Below, piece by piece: positions 1 through 8,808 of a stretch of 64,000 bases of DNA (the stretch's first letter is position 1; each line of letters starts with the position of its first letter). The stretch is from Mycobacterium sp. (GTDB lineage Bacteria > Actinomycetota > Actinomycetes > Mycobacteriales > Mycobacteriaceae). The stretch covers positions 1 to 64,000 of the forward strand of contig JAOPWC010000161.1 in assembly GCA_025965895.1 (NCBI GenBank), given 5' to 3'. Made by a program: the position numbers and the translations under genes. The notes under the pieces were generated by a model, which saw nothing but the letters and a program-made list of their open reading frames with translations, had not been told where the DNA came from and ran no database searches.

Positions 1-327
1 GTCGACGGCGGGGGTCGCACGTTGACCATCCAGCAGTGGGACACGTTCCTGAACGGGGTGTATCCGCTGGACCGCAACCGGCTGACCCGGCGAACATCAA
101 CCTGGACCAGACGCAGGTCATCGTTCCTGGGCAACGGCCCCGGCATCCAGGAGGTCGCGACGTTCTCCACCGACGTCACCGGGCCGGACGGCGGTGTCGC
201 CGTGTCAAACGCCCACGGCACCGTGACCGGCGCCGCCGGTGGGGTGTTGCTGCGCCCGTTCGCCCGGCTGATCTCCAAGGCCGGTGACAGCGTCACGACT
301 TACGGCGAAGCCTGGAACATGAATTAA
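1..327 (+). pseudogene. mspA: MspA-family outer-membrane porin, 5'-truncated by window edge and internally deleted
   Basis: The frame is open from base 1 to a TAA at 325-327 and gives 108 residues. Residues 8-28 (LTIQQWDTFLNGVYPLDRNRL) match the start of mature MspA and the last ~65 residues (LGNGPGIQEVATF, GVLLRPFARLIS, ending GEAWNMN) match its C-terminus. From memory of M. smegmatis MspA (about 211 residues as precursor), roughly 68 residues of the central beta-barrel/constriction region are missing. At the junction (about 91-135) another frame reads NINLDQTQVI, which looks like a leftover scrap of the missing part. A porin without this core should not form the octameric channel, so I call it a pseudogene. 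The upstream end lies outside the window. Confidence 0.75.
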
Positions 328-365
328 CTCTTCCCCCGATCGGGGCCGACGTACCGTTAGAGTTG

Positions 366-2888
366 GTGCCGATGAGCCGACCTGCGCCGCCTGCGCTTAC
401 CGTTCGGACCGACGGATCGCAGCGCACCTTCGCGCCAGGCCACGACGTGGTCATCGGACGCGACCTGCGTGCTGACGTACGCCTCGCGCACCCGTTGGTG
501 TCCCGCGCACATGTCGTGCTGCGGTTCGACCATGGTCGATGGGTGGCGATCGACAACGGCAGCCTCAACGGCATCTTCGTCGACCACCGGCGGGTGCCGT
601 CGGTGGACATCCGCGACGGGCAGACCATCCACGTCGGCAACCCGGACGGCCCGCGACTGACGTTCGAGGTAGGCCGCAACACCGGATCGGTCGGGCGGCC
701 CCCGCAGACGACAGCGGTACCGGTCGCGCAGCCGCAGGGCAGTTCCTGGCAGACCGCGGCGCCGTCGATGTCGTCGCGGCCGATGTACCCGCCGAGCACG
801 TCGCCGCCGCGGCCGGCCAGCGCGCCATACCCGGTGTCCCAGCCGAACTATCAGGCGCCCACCCAGATGGGTCCGGTGGCAGGCCGCGGCGCCAGCGAGA
901 CCTCCAACATCGCGACCAGCATGATGAGGATCCTGCGTGGCGGCGGCGGTGGCGCGGCCGCGCGCGCGGCCGGCTCGGTCACCATCGGGCGCGCGACCGA
1001 CAACGACATCGTGATTCCGGATGTGCTGGCGTCCCGTCACCACGCCACGTTGGTGCCGACGCCGAACGGCCTCGAGATCCAAGACAACCGCAGCATCAAC
1101 GGCACGTTCGTCAACGGCAACAGGGTCGACCACGCACTGCTGCGCGAGGGCGACGTGATCACGATCGGCAACGTCGACCTGGTTTTCACCGGTGGCACGC
1201 TGGTCCGTCGCACCGAGACCGAAGCCGCGACGCGCACCGGCGGCCTGGAGGTCCGGGGAATCACCCTGATCATCGAGCACGGCCGCACGCTGCTCGACAA
1301 CATCTCGTTCGCCGCGCGCCCGGGCACACTCACCGCGGTGATCGGGCCTTCGGGTGCCGGCAAGTCGACACTCGCGAAGGTCATCGTCGGTGCGACACGC
1401 CCGACCCGCGGGAAGGTTTTGTTCGAGGGCCACGACATCCACGCCGAGTACGCGTCGCTGCGAAGCCGCATCGGGATGGTGCCGCAGGATGACGTCGTGC
1501 ACCGGCAGCTCACCGTGAACCAGGCGCTTGGATACGCCGCTGAGCTGCGACTGCCACCGGACACCACCAAGGAAGACCGCAATCTGGTCGTCGCTCAGGT
1601 GCTCGAGGAACTCGAAATGACCCGGCATGCAGACACCCGGGTCGACAAGTTGTCCGGCGGCCAGCGCAAACGCGCGTCGGTTGCGATGGAGTTGCTCACC
1701 GGGCCGTCGCTGCTGATCCTCGACGAGCCGACCTCGGGGCTGGACCCCGCGCTGGACCGGCAGGTGATGACGATGTTGCGCCAGCTGGCCGACGCCGGTC
1801 GCGTCGTGGTGGTGGTGACGCATTCGCTGACCTACCTCGACGTCTGTGACCAGGTGCTGTTGCTGGCGCCCGGCGGCAAGACCGCGTTCGCCGGGGCGCC
1901 CGGTGAAATCGGCCGGTCCATGGGCACCACCAACTGGGCCGACATCTTTTCCACGGTGGGCGCCGACCCCGAGGAGGCGAACCGACGGTTCCTGGCGCAG
2001 ACCGGACCGCCGCCGCCACCGCCGGAGACCGAGAAGCCGTCCGATCTGGGCAAGCCGGTGCAGACGTACCTGCGGCGGCAGTTCTCCACGGTCGCTCGCC
2101 GCCAGATCAGGCTCCTCGTGTCTGATCGGGGCTACTTCATTTTCCTGGCGCTGCTGCCGTTCATCTTGGGCGTGCTCTCGCTGGCTGTTCCCGGTGGTAC
2201 CGGGTTCGGCCCTCCCAATCCGCTCGGCGACTCACGCAACGAACCAGGCATGATCCTGGTTCTGCTCAACATCGGCGCGATATTCATGGGCACCGCGCTG
2301 ACAATCCGGGACCTGGTCGGCGAGCGCCCCATTTTCCGGCGGGAGCAGGCTGTCGGATTGTCGACGACGGCGTACCTGTTGGCCAAGATCTGCGTCTACT
2401 GCTTCGCGGCAGTCGTGCAAGCCGCGATCATGGTGGCAATCGTGGTAGCCGGTAAGGGTGCGCCGACGCGGGGCGCGGTGATCCTGGGCAGCCCCAGCAT
2501 CGAGCTGTTCGTGGATGTCGCGGCAACATGCGTGGCCTCCGCGATCCTCGGCTTGGCGCTGTCGGCGTTGGCACGCTCCAACGAGCAGATCATGCCGCTG
2601 CTCGTGGTGTCGATCATGTCGCAGTTGGTGTTTTCCGGTGGAATGATCCCTGTGACGCACCGGCTTCTGCTGGATCAACTGTCCTGGATCACACCGGCCC
2701 GATGGGGTTTCGCCGCCTCGGCATCAACCGTTGACCTGATCACGGTGGTGCCTCCGCCGGTGACACCCGCAGACACACATTGGAAGCATCAGCCGTCGTC
2801 GTGGCTGTTCGACATCGGCCTGCTCGCTGTGCTGAGCGTCATCTACTCCCTCTTCGTGCGGTGGCGGATCCGGCTCAAAGGCAGCTGA
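366..2888 (+). CDS. FHA-domain ABC transporter, ATPase fused to permease (Rv1747-type)
   Basis: An 840-residue one-piece half transporter. Two FHA domains come first (about residues 12-100 and 203-275, each with the GR...SR.H and N.S.NG(I/T)F motifs), so it should bind phosphothreonine. The ATPase follows, with Walker A GPSGAGKST (~327), signature LSGGQRKRA (~428) and Walker B LLILDEPTSG (~448). About six membrane segments of the ABC-2 type fill residues ~588-838. The protein aligns along its length with M. tuberculosis Rv1747, which is regulated by the kinase PknF and linked to export of cell-wall glycolipids. I chose GTG at 366 because it gives MPMSRP, as in Rv1747; TTG 363 and ATG 372 are possible. 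No pknF lies next to it here. It converges with the GTPase gene downstream. Confidence 0.93.
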   Translation: MPMSRPAPPALTVRTDGSQRTFAPGHDVVIGRDLRADVRLAHPLVSRAHVVLRFDHGRWVAIDNGSLNGIFVDHRRVPSVDIRDGQTIHVGNPDGPRLTFEVGRNTGSVGRPPQTTAVPVAQPQGSSWQTAAPSMSSRPMYPPSTSPPRPASAPYPVSQPNYQAPTQMGPVAGRGASETSNIATSMMRILRGGGGGAAARAAGSVTIGRATDNDIVIPDVLASRHHATLVPTPNGLEIQDNRSINGTFVNGNRVDHALLREGDVITIGNVDLVFTGGTLVRRTETEAATRTGGLEVRGITLIIEHGRTLLDNISFAARPGTLTAVIGPSGAGKSTLAKVIVGATRPTRGKVLFEGHDIHAEYASLRSRIGMVPQDDVVHRQLTVNQALGYAAELRLPPDTTKEDRNLVVAQVLEELEMTRHADTRVDKLSGGQRKRASVAMELLTGPSLLILDEPTSGLDPALDRQVMTMLRQLADAGRVVVVVTHSLTYLDVCDQVLLLAPGGKTAFAGAPGEIGRSMGTTNWADIFSTVGADPEEANRRFLAQTGPPPPPPETEKPSDLGKPVQTYLRRQFSTVARRQIRLLVSDRGYFIFLALLPFILGVLSLAVPGGTGFGPPNPLGDSRNEPGMILVLLNIGAIFMGTALTIRDLVGERPIFRREQAVGLSTTAYLLAKICVYCFAAVVQAAIMVAIVVAGKGAPTRGAVILGSPSIELFVDVAATCVASAILGLALSALARSNEQIMPLLVVSIMSQLVFSGGMIPVTHRLLLDQLSWITPARWGFAASASTVDLITVVPPPVTPADTHWKHQPSSWLFDIGLLAVLSVIYSLFVRWRIRLKGS

Positions 2889-2902
2889 CGCGTCAGCCCC
2901 CC

Positions 2903-2926
2903 AATCAGCGGCGCAATCAGCGGCGC
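2903..2926. repeat. 12-bp perfect tandem duplication over the GTPase stop codon
   Basis: AATCAGCGGCGC occurs twice in direct succession. The second copy contains the TGA stop (minus strand, 2917-2919) and last Arg codons of the GTPase gene. The first copy places a second in-frame TGA four codons after the stop. A 14-bp palindrome (GCTGACGCGTCAGC, 2884-2897) covering the stop codon of the converging transporter gene sits just beside it. Confidence 0.8.
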
Positions 2927-3501
2927 ATCGGGGTGAGCTGCTGCAGCGCGTACTCCGTGATCGCGATCAACGCCTCCTTGGCCGCGCCACGCTCGCGCGC
3001 GTCGACCGTGATCACCGGGACACCGGGCGACAATGAAAGCGCCTTGCGCACCTCGTCTGTCGGATACCGCGGCGCGCTGTCGAATTCGTTGATCGCGATC
3101 AAGAACGGCAGTCTCCTGGCCTCGAAGAAGTCGACCGCGGCGAAGCTGTCCTGCAGCCGGCGGCAGTCGACCAGGATGATCGCGCCGATCGCCCCGCGAA
3201 CCAGGTCGTCCCACATGAACCAGAAGCGCCGCTGACCCGGCGTGCCAAACAGGTAGAGAACAAGGTCGTCGTCGGCGAGGGTGATCCGGCCGAAGTCCAT
3301 CGCGACCGTGGTGGTCGTCTTTTCCGGCGTGTCTTCGAGCATGTCGACGCCCTCGGACGCGTCGGTCAGGATCGCCTCGGTGCGCAGCGGCATGATTTCC
3401 GAGACCGCCCCGACAAACGTGGTCTTCCCGACCCCGAATCCGCCCGCGATGACGATCTTCGTTGACGCTGCTGCGTGCGTCTCAGAGTGCGCGTAGGCCA
3501 C
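2917..3501 (-). CDS. Small GTP/ATP-binding protein (Rv3362c-type, MglA/CvnD-like)
   Basis: A 194-residue Ras-like nucleotide-binding protein, last gene of the four-gene sensor operon. The P-loop is GGFGVGKTT (20-28), the switch II/G3 region contains LFGTPGQ (~84-90), and AINEFD (~135-140) stands where other GTPases have NKxD. This is the fourth component of actinobacterial 'conservon' (cvn) systems, in which a membrane histidine kinase-like protein, a Roadblock protein, a DUF742 protein and a GTPase work together at the membrane. Its start overlaps the DUF742 gene by 20 bp, which suggests translational coupling. The target of the switch is not known from sequence. Confidence 0.9.
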   Translation of the reverse strand: MAYAHSETHAAASTKIVIAGGFGVGKTTFVGAVSEIMPLRTEAILTDASEGVDMLEDTPEKTTTTVAMDFGRITLADDDLVLYLFGTPGQRRFWFMWDDLVRGAIGAIILVDCRRLQDSFAAVDFFEARRLPFLIAINEFDSAPRYPTDEVRKALSLSPGVPVITVDARERGAAKEALIAITEYALQQLTPMRR

Positions 3502-3856
3502 GCAGCGTCCTTCCTATCAACTCGCGGCGTTCCTCGAGCGTTGAACTCTCGTCAAGTGTATGGAGCACCCGCAAATACCCTTGGGTCACCAAGTCGCCCA
3601 CCAGGACACGGGCCACCCCGAGTGGCAGGCCCGACCGCGCCGCGATTTCGGCGACCGACGGCCGGGTGACACACAGCTCCACGATCTCCCCTCTCACGTC
3701 GTTGGGCAGCCAACGGTGAGCGCGCGCGGACTCCAACGCCTCGATCGACGCCTCCAGCGGGAGAACCACGCTCGAGTCCGTCCGGCCGGCCGTGAGAGTG
3801 TACGGCCGGACAAGTTTGGGCTCATTCGCCGGTGCCGGCGACTCGGGTGCGTCCAT
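3482..3856 (-). CDS. DUF742 protein of a conservon system (Rv3363c-type)
   Basis: A 124-residue protein with a winged-helix-like body. The region VRPYTLTAGRTDSS followed by PLEASIEAL and IVELCVTRPSVAEIAARSGLPLGVARVLV is the typical DUF742 pattern. The protein is thought to link the Roadblock partner and the GTPase, although the helix-turn-helix-like part could also bind nucleic acid. It lies 17 bp after the Roadblock gene and overlaps the GTPase gene by 20 bp. No signal peptide or membrane segment is present. Confidence 0.88.
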   Translation of the reverse strand: MDAPESPAPANEPKLVRPYTLTAGRTDSSVVLPLEASIEALESARAHRWLPNDVRGEIVELCVTRPSVAEIAARSGLPLGVARVLVGDLVTQGYLRVLHTLDESSTLEERRELIGRTLRGLRAL

Positions 3857-3873
3857 CGCGGCTCACGAGGGCT

Positions 3874-4290
3874 TCACGAGGGCTGAGGAGCTCGTCGGGA
3901 CGACCTCACCACACCACCGACCCGCTCGACGAGGATGGCCATCTCGTAGCCGACCTGCCCGATGTCGCATGACGTCGCGGCCAACGTGGCCAGGTGCGAG
4001 CCGTCGCCCACCCGCATCAGAAGCAGGTAGCCGTTCTCCATCTCGACCACCGACTGCAGCACGTGGCCGCCGTCGAAAAGCTGCGCCGCACCGGACGACA
4101 GGCTGGCCAGACCCGAGCTCACCGCGGCCAGCTGGTCCGCGCGCTCAGCCGGAATGTGCTCGCTCGCTGCCACCAGCAGGCCGTCTGCGGACACCAGCAC
4201 GGCGTGCGACACGCCCGGCACATCCCGGGCGAAAGCCGACACCAGCCAATCCAGGGACGTGTGGTGAGCAGATCGTGACGGGTAAGTCAT
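3874..4290 (-). CDS. Roadblock/LC7 domain protein (Rv3364c-type)
   Basis: A 138-residue single-domain Roadblock/LC7 protein. The line LDWLVSAFARDVPGVSHAVLVSADGLLVAAS near the N-terminus and the following LASLSSGAAQLFDGG helix are typical. Such proteins act as regulators of small Ras-like GTPases, here the one encoded two genes downstream. The ATG overlaps the TGA of the sensor-kinase gene by 4 bp (ATGA), so the two are translationally coupled. Confidence 0.9.
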   Translation of the reverse strand: MTYPSRSAHHTSLDWLVSAFARDVPGVSHAVLVSADGLLVAASEHIPAERADQLAAVSSGLASLSSGAAQLFDGGHVLQSVVEMENGYLLLMRVGDGSHLATLAATSCDIGQVGYEMAILVERVGGVVRSSRRAPQPS

Positions 4291-6980
4291 TGGCTATCCA
4301 TCTCCGGGCCGGTTTCTCGGGCATGGGACCGTCCGGCCCGTACACCGCCCCAATGGTTGGACAGCGAGGAGCGGACGGCGTCGGGGTCTCGTCGAATCGA
4401 TTCTCCGGCGGCCGATCCTACCCCGTTCTCGTCGTCCGGCCCGTTGTCGTCGTCCGGCTTGCGGTGTGCGGCGCCGTTCGGACGGCCCGGCACCAGCCTG
4501 GCACCCGGCTCGCGCATCGGCAGCCCGTGGTCGGTGTGCGCGTTGACCGGCGCCTGCTCAGCCTGTTCGGCCGCGGCCCAGCCGCTGTCCCAGACCGACT
4601 CCCAGGACTGCAGCGGTTCCAGCAGGGTGCGCGGGTCGATCAGCCATTCGGACACCATCCGCTGGTAGATCACGTCGGTGTCGTCGGAGCGCTGGGGCTC
4701 GGACGGCGCATTGCCGTTGGTCGGCTGAGGCCGCGGCGAGAAGAACGCCGAGGTGTCCGCGGGAGCGCGCGTCTCGGCGGCCCGCGCCGGCCCGTGCGTC
4801 TGCGGCTCGTCGACCGCTGGCCTGTCGACGGCGTGCTCGGGCGTGGACTCCGGGGTGCCGAAGATTCCGCTCGCCCCCGGGCTGCGCCGGGGCAGCGACG
4901 AGCTCGGGATGTCCGCCCGAGACGATCCATTGCGGTGCTGGCCGCCCAACGCCCCGGCGTCGTGAATCGACGCAAGGCCGTCCACGTCGTCGCCCCCGGG
5001 CCCCACAGCGCGTGCCCGGCGGGCTTCCGGGACCGAGTCCTCGCCGAGGTCTTCCCGGTCGGGCCAGCCAGGCCCCGCCGCCGACGCGATCAACTCCGCG
5101 GGCACGAAGAGTCCCGCCGTCGTGCCCGAGCGGGGTTCGCCGACCACCGAGCTGCGCAGCCGCACCACGAGCCCGTACTGCTGCGCCAACCTGCCGACCA
5201 CGAACAGCCCCATGTGGCGAGCGGTGTACGGCGTCACCTCGCCACCGGATTCCAGGCGCATGTTCGCCATCCGCAGGTCGCCCTCGTTCATGCCCAGGCC
5301 CGTGTCGCTGACCTCGATGACCAGGCCCCGGTTTCCGGTATGCACCGCGCTGACTCGTACCGGCGACGTGGGCGGCGAGTAGCGCAACGCGTTGTCGATC
5401 AGCTCCGCGAGCAGCTGGACGATGTCGCCCGCGACCGAACCGACCAGCGAACTGCGCGGAACGGTGGCGGTGACGACCCGCTGGTAGTCCTCCACCTCGG
5501 ACGCGGCCGCGTTGATGACCGCCGAGACGGGAACAGGCTCCGCCTGTTCGCGCCGGATGTTCGCGCCGGCCAGCACCAGCAGGTTGGTGCCATTACGGCG
5601 CATCCGCGTGGCGAGGTGGTCGAGCTTGAACAGGCTGTCGAGCCGCTGCGGGTCGTCCTCGTCGCGTTCGAGGCTGTCGATCAGCGACAACTGCTGGTCC
5701 ACGAGAGAACGGCTGCGCCGCGACAGGGTCTCGAACATGTCGCTGACCTGCATCCGCAGCCGGGCCTGCTCGCCGGCCATCATCACGGCCTGCTCATGCA
5801 GCTCGTCAACCGCGTGTGCCACCTGGCCGATTTCTTCCGAGCTGTACACCGGGAGCGGCTGCACAGGCGGCAGCTCGTCGCCGGCCCGCACCGTTTCGAT
5901 TTCAGCCGGCAGGTCCTCATGGGCGACCTTCAGCGCCCCGTCCCGCAACCGCCGCAGCGGTCTCACCAGCGACCGGGCCACCAGCAGGACCAGCACCAAG
6001 GCCGCGATGAGCGCCGCGGCGACGATCGCCGCATCCCGGATGGCGGCCGTGCGGGCGGAGTTCGCCCGGTCTTCCACCGCCTTGGTCAGCGACGAGGTGT
6101 TGTCGTTGATGATGCCTGCAGCGATCTTGTCGGTGGTCTGCAGCGACTGAAGCAGCTGCGGGTTACCGGGCAGAACAGTCGCCGGGTCCGACACCATCGC
6201 CATGCGCCCGACCATCTGCTGCTGCAGCTTCTGGGCATCAGGTGAGCCGACGCCCAGGATCTGGCTCATGCCGAACAGCGTCGACGGCTCGGTACCCGCC
6301 AACGTCATCATCGACGCGCGCAACTGCGGGTCGGGCAGGTCACCACCCTTGTTGACCAGCAACTGCTGCATCAGCATCTGCCCGCGGGCGCCGACGGCGC
6401 GGCTGACGCCCTGCCCCTGGGCACGGATCTTCTGGTCGTCCAGCCGGACCGAGCCGTCGATCGCGCCTTCGGCGGTCAGCAGGATCGGCGCGTAGGTGGT
6501 GACCTCGTCACGCAGCGCGATGCTGTTGGACTGGACCTTGTCCAGCAGGGCCGGCCCGGCGTTGAGCAGCGTAGTCACCCCCGAATGGACGTCGGAGGCC
6601 ACATTGGTGCCGGCCAGCTGCCGCTGCAGATCCGACCTGCTCTTGTCGAACGTGCTGCGCGCGGCTTGCACGTCGGTACCGGTGGAGTTGGCCAGCAGCG
6701 CGTCGTCGAGCGCTGACATGTAGCTTTCGATGGGTTTGACCATGTCGGCACGGTTGGCGGCGAGCCTGAGGTCAGAGGCCTGCGTGACGCTGTTGTGAAC
6801 CCGCAAACCGCCGAACGCGACGGCCAGGGCGATCGGCATCAGCACGATCGCAAAAACTTTCCAGCGGACAGACCAGTTCGACGGGGACCATCGCGACGGG
6901 CGGTCGGCAGCCGGGGCCTCCGGTGGTTCCACCTCGTCGATGGGCTCCTCCGGCAGCGTCGGCTGCGCGAACATGGTCAT
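4287..6980 (-). CDS. Membrane sensor histidine kinase-like protein with nitrate/nitrite-sensing-type region (Rv3365c-type)
   Basis: An 897-residue protein heading the operon. The cytoplasmic N-terminus is Pro/Glu-rich; TM1 lies at about 41-58, followed by a long helical extracellular NIT-like region, TM2 at about 310-332 (AALIAALVLVLLVARSLVRP), HAMP, a dimerisation helix containing HLATRMRRNG, and a HATPase_c domain (N-box ELIDNALRYSPP at ~525, G-box VSDTGLGMNEGD, HMGLFVVGRLA). The last ~230 residues are disordered, Pro/Ser/Asp-rich. Proteins of this class often lack a proven phospho-acceptor role and signal to the downstream Roadblock/GTPase module. The promoter should lie in the 262 bp between this start and the divergent trmL. 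Confidence 0.9.
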   Translation of the reverse strand: MTMFAQPTLPEEPIDEVEPPEAPAADRPSRWSPSNWSVRWKVFAIVLMPIALAVAFGGLRVHNSVTQASDLRLAANRADMVKPIESYMSALDDALLANSTGTDVQAARSTFDKSRSDLQRQLAGTNVASDVHSGVTTLLNAGPALLDKVQSNSIALRDEVTTYAPILLTAEGAIDGSVRLDDQKIRAQGQGVSRAVGARGQMLMQQLLVNKGGDLPDPQLRASMMTLAGTEPSTLFGMSQILGVGSPDAQKLQQQMVGRMAMVSDPATVLPGNPQLLQSLQTTDKIAAGIINDNTSSLTKAVEDRANSARTAAIRDAAIVAAALIAALVLVLLVARSLVRPLRRLRDGALKVAHEDLPAEIETVRAGDELPPVQPLPVYSSEEIGQVAHAVDELHEQAVMMAGEQARLRMQVSDMFETLSRRSRSLVDQQLSLIDSLERDEDDPQRLDSLFKLDHLATRMRRNGTNLLVLAGANIRREQAEPVPVSAVINAAASEVEDYQRVVTATVPRSSLVGSVAGDIVQLLAELIDNALRYSPPTSPVRVSAVHTGNRGLVIEVSDTGLGMNEGDLRMANMRLESGGEVTPYTARHMGLFVVGRLAQQYGLVVRLRSSVVGEPRSGTTAGLFVPAELIASAAGPGWPDREDLGEDSVPEARRARAVGPGGDDVDGLASIHDAGALGGQHRNGSSRADIPSSSLPRRSPGASGIFGTPESTPEHAVDRPAVDEPQTHGPARAAETRAPADTSAFFSPRPQPTNGNAPSEPQRSDDTDVIYQRMVSEWLIDPRTLLEPLQSWESVWDSGWAAAEQAEQAPVNAHTDHGLPMREPGARLVPGRPNGAAHRKPDDDNGPDDENGVGSAAGESIRRDPDAVRSSLSNHWGGVRAGRSHARETGPEMDSQ

Positions 6981-7242
6981 CGGGCCGCGGCCCTACTACC
7001 GACCGGCGATGCTACCGGTGATGCGAATTGTTGAATTAGCGCGTCGTCCATGAACTTTCCTGCTGATTCGACCACTGGGTCGGGCGGGGCGATAAACGCC
7101 TGGCAATTCGACGAGTATGCCAGCCATTGCACCAGGGCACCACCAATTCTTACTGAACAGACAGACTTCGCGGGGCCCGCGCCGTTCGCCGTGAAGTGTA
7201 GCTGAGCAAATTCCGCGAGCCTCAGCTGCCATGCTTTGAAGA

Positions 7243-7707
7243 ATGTTCCGGGTGATGTTTTACTCCCCGCGCATCGCACCCAACACAGGGAACGCGATCC
7301 GGATGGTGGCCGCAACGGGCTGCGAATTGCACCTAGTCGAGCCTCTGGGCTTCGACCTGTCGGAGCCCAAGTTGCGCCGGGCCGGGCTGGACTACCACGA
7401 CCTCGCGTCGGTCACCATCCACCGGTCGTTGCCCGCCGCGTGGCAGGCGCTGGCGCCCGCGCGCGTCTTCGCGTTCACCGCGCACGCGGAATCATCGTTC
7501 GCCGAGCTGACGTACCGGCCCGGTGACGTGTTGTTGTTCGGGCCGGAACCGACCGGGCTGGACCCCACGACGTTGTCCGACCCGCATATCACCGCGCGGG
7601 TGCGGATCCCGATGCTGGCCGGGCGCCGCTCGCTGAACCTGTCGAACGCCGCAGCGGTCGCAGTCTACGAGGCGTGGCGCCAGCACGGCTTCAGCGGGGC
7701 GGTTTGA
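7243..7707 (+). CDS. trmL: tRNA (cytidine/uridine-34-2'-O)-methyltransferase, TrmL-like SPOUT enzyme (Rv3366-type)
   Basis: A 154-residue SPOUT methyltransferase. Motif 1 is NTGNAIRMVAATGCELHLVEPLGF, motif 2 is LLFGPEPTGL, and motif 3 is IPM.AGRRSLNLSNAAAVAVYEAW, which together form the knotted AdoMet site. The length and the IPM...SLNLSN signature fit TrmL/CspR, which methylates the ribose of the wobble base in tRNA-Leu isoacceptors. The ATG at 7243 is the first start in frame. It converges with the nitroreductase gene, with only 4 bp between their ends. Confidence 0.88.
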   Translation: MFRVMFYSPRIAPNTGNAIRMVAATGCELHLVEPLGFDLSEPKLRRAGLDYHDLASVTIHRSLPAAWQALAPARVFAFTAHAESSFAELTYRPGDVLLFGPEPTGLDPTTLSDPHITARVRIPMLAGRRSLNLSNAAAVAVYEAWRQHGFSGAV

Positions 7708-7711
7708 GGAA

Positions 7712-8359
7712 CTACCAGTGGTTCCAGTGGGTGATCTTCTCGACGGGCACCCGGGTGGCCGGACGGAAGTCGGTGCCCTTCGTGTAGGCGATCGGGAACA
7801 GGCCGCCCTGGCTGTACTCCTCGTAGGGGATGCCGAGGATCTCGGCGACCTTGCGTTCGCCGTCGCCGACCAGATGCAGCGTCGTCCACGTCGAGCCGAG
7901 CCCGCGGGACCGGAGCGCCAGCAGGAAGCTCCAGGCGGCCGGGAACAGCGAGGCCCAGAACGACGCACTCAACCCGCGCGGCGCATCGTCGACGCGCCCT
8001 TGCAGGCACGGGATGAGCATGACGGGGACCTCGTGCAGGTGGTCAGCGAGGTACCTCGCGGATTCGCTGACCAACTCCATCCGCTCGGTGCGGACATCGC
8101 CTTCGCCGTAATCGGACTTGGGCTGGTTCAGGTACGGCAGGGCATTGCCCCGGTAGACGTCCGCGATCGCCTTCTTTGTGCCTGGGTCGTCGACGAACAC
8201 CCACTGCCAGCGCTGGGCGTTGGAACCGGTGGGCGCCTGGATCGCCAGCTCGAGACATTCCTTGAGCACTTCCCGCGGCACCGGCTTCTCGAGGTCGAGG
8301 CGCTTTCGCACCGAGCGGGTGGTGGTCAGCACCTCGTCCACGGTCAGGTTCAGGTTCAT
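7712..8359 (-). CDS. Nitroreductase-family FMN oxidoreductase (Rv3368c-type)
   Basis: A 215-residue nitroreductase. The N-terminal RSVRKRLDLEKPVP and APTGSNAQRWQWVFVDD segments make the FMN phosphate/isoalloxazine site, and GLGSTWTTLHL lies in the C-terminal half. The family reduces nitro groups, quinones or similar acceptors with NAD(P)H; the physiological substrate of the mycobacterial member is unknown. It is divergent from the PPOX gene with only 23 bp between start codons, so the promoters must overlap or one transcript is leaderless. Confidence 0.88.
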   Translation of the reverse strand: MNLNLTVDEVLTTTRSVRKRLDLEKPVPREVLKECLELAIQAPTGSNAQRWQWVFVDDPGTKKAIADVYRGNALPYLNQPKSDYGEGDVRTERMELVSESARYLADHLHEVPVMLIPCLQGRVDDAPRGLSASFWASLFPAAWSFLLALRSRGLGSTWTTLHLVGDGERKVAEILGIPYEEYSQGGLFPIAYTKGTDFRPATRVPVEKITHWNHW

Positions 8360-8382
8360 GTCGAGAGACTACATTTGCCACT

Positions 8383-8796
8383 ATGACAGTCGAACTCCCC
8401 CAAGAGGTTTCCGGCAGGCTCGAATCCGACCACTACGGGTGGCTCACCACGGTGGCGAAGTCCGGGCAGCCGGTGCCGCGTCTGGTGTGGTTCTACTTCG
8501 ACGGCAGCGCGCTGAGCGTGTACAGCCAGCCCAATGCCGCGAAGATCCGCCACATCGAGAACCATCCGCTGGTCAGCCTGAACCTGGACTCCGACGGCAA
8601 CGGCAACAGCGTCGTCGGGATCGGCGGACCCGCCACCGTCGACGACGTCGACGTGGATCCGCGCACCGACGAGGGGTACTGGGCGAAGTACCACGAGGAC
8701 GCCGAGCAGTTCGGCCTGACCGAGTCGATCGCCTCCTTCAGCACCCGGGTCACGATCAGCATCGACCGGGTGTGGACGACCCCGCCGGCTGAATAG
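8383..8796 (+). CDS. PPOX-class F420-dependent protein (Rv3369-type)
   Basis: A 137-residue split-barrel protein. LESDHYGWLTTVAKSGQPVPRLVWFYFDGSALSVYSQ is the conserved N-terminal strand pair of pyridoxamine-phosphate-oxidase-like F420/flavin binders, followed by KIRHIENHPLVSLNLD. The match is to the Rv3369 subfamily by memory and gene order. The fold is certain; the cofactor (F420 rather than FMN or haem) is inferred. The stop lies 12 bp from the end of the convergent dnaE2 gene. Confidence 0.85.
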   Translation: MTVELPQEVSGRLESDHYGWLTTVAKSGQPVPRLVWFYFDGSALSVYSQPNAAKIRHIENHPLVSLNLDSDGNGNSVVGIGGPATVDDVDVDPRTDEGYWAKYHEDAEQFGLTESIASFSTRVTISIDRVWTTPPAE

Positions 8797-8808
8797 TCAG
8801 CCGGATAG

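Noticed and set aside
357..1823. 488-codon minus-strand frame opposite the FHA-ABC gene
   Set aside because: Shadow of the transporter gene, with no recognisable domain.
3792..6245. 817-codon open frame on the plus strand
   Set aside because: It lies antisense to the well-supported sensor kinase, consists of Arg/Pro/Gly-rich low-complexity sequence, and is a GC-skew shadow.
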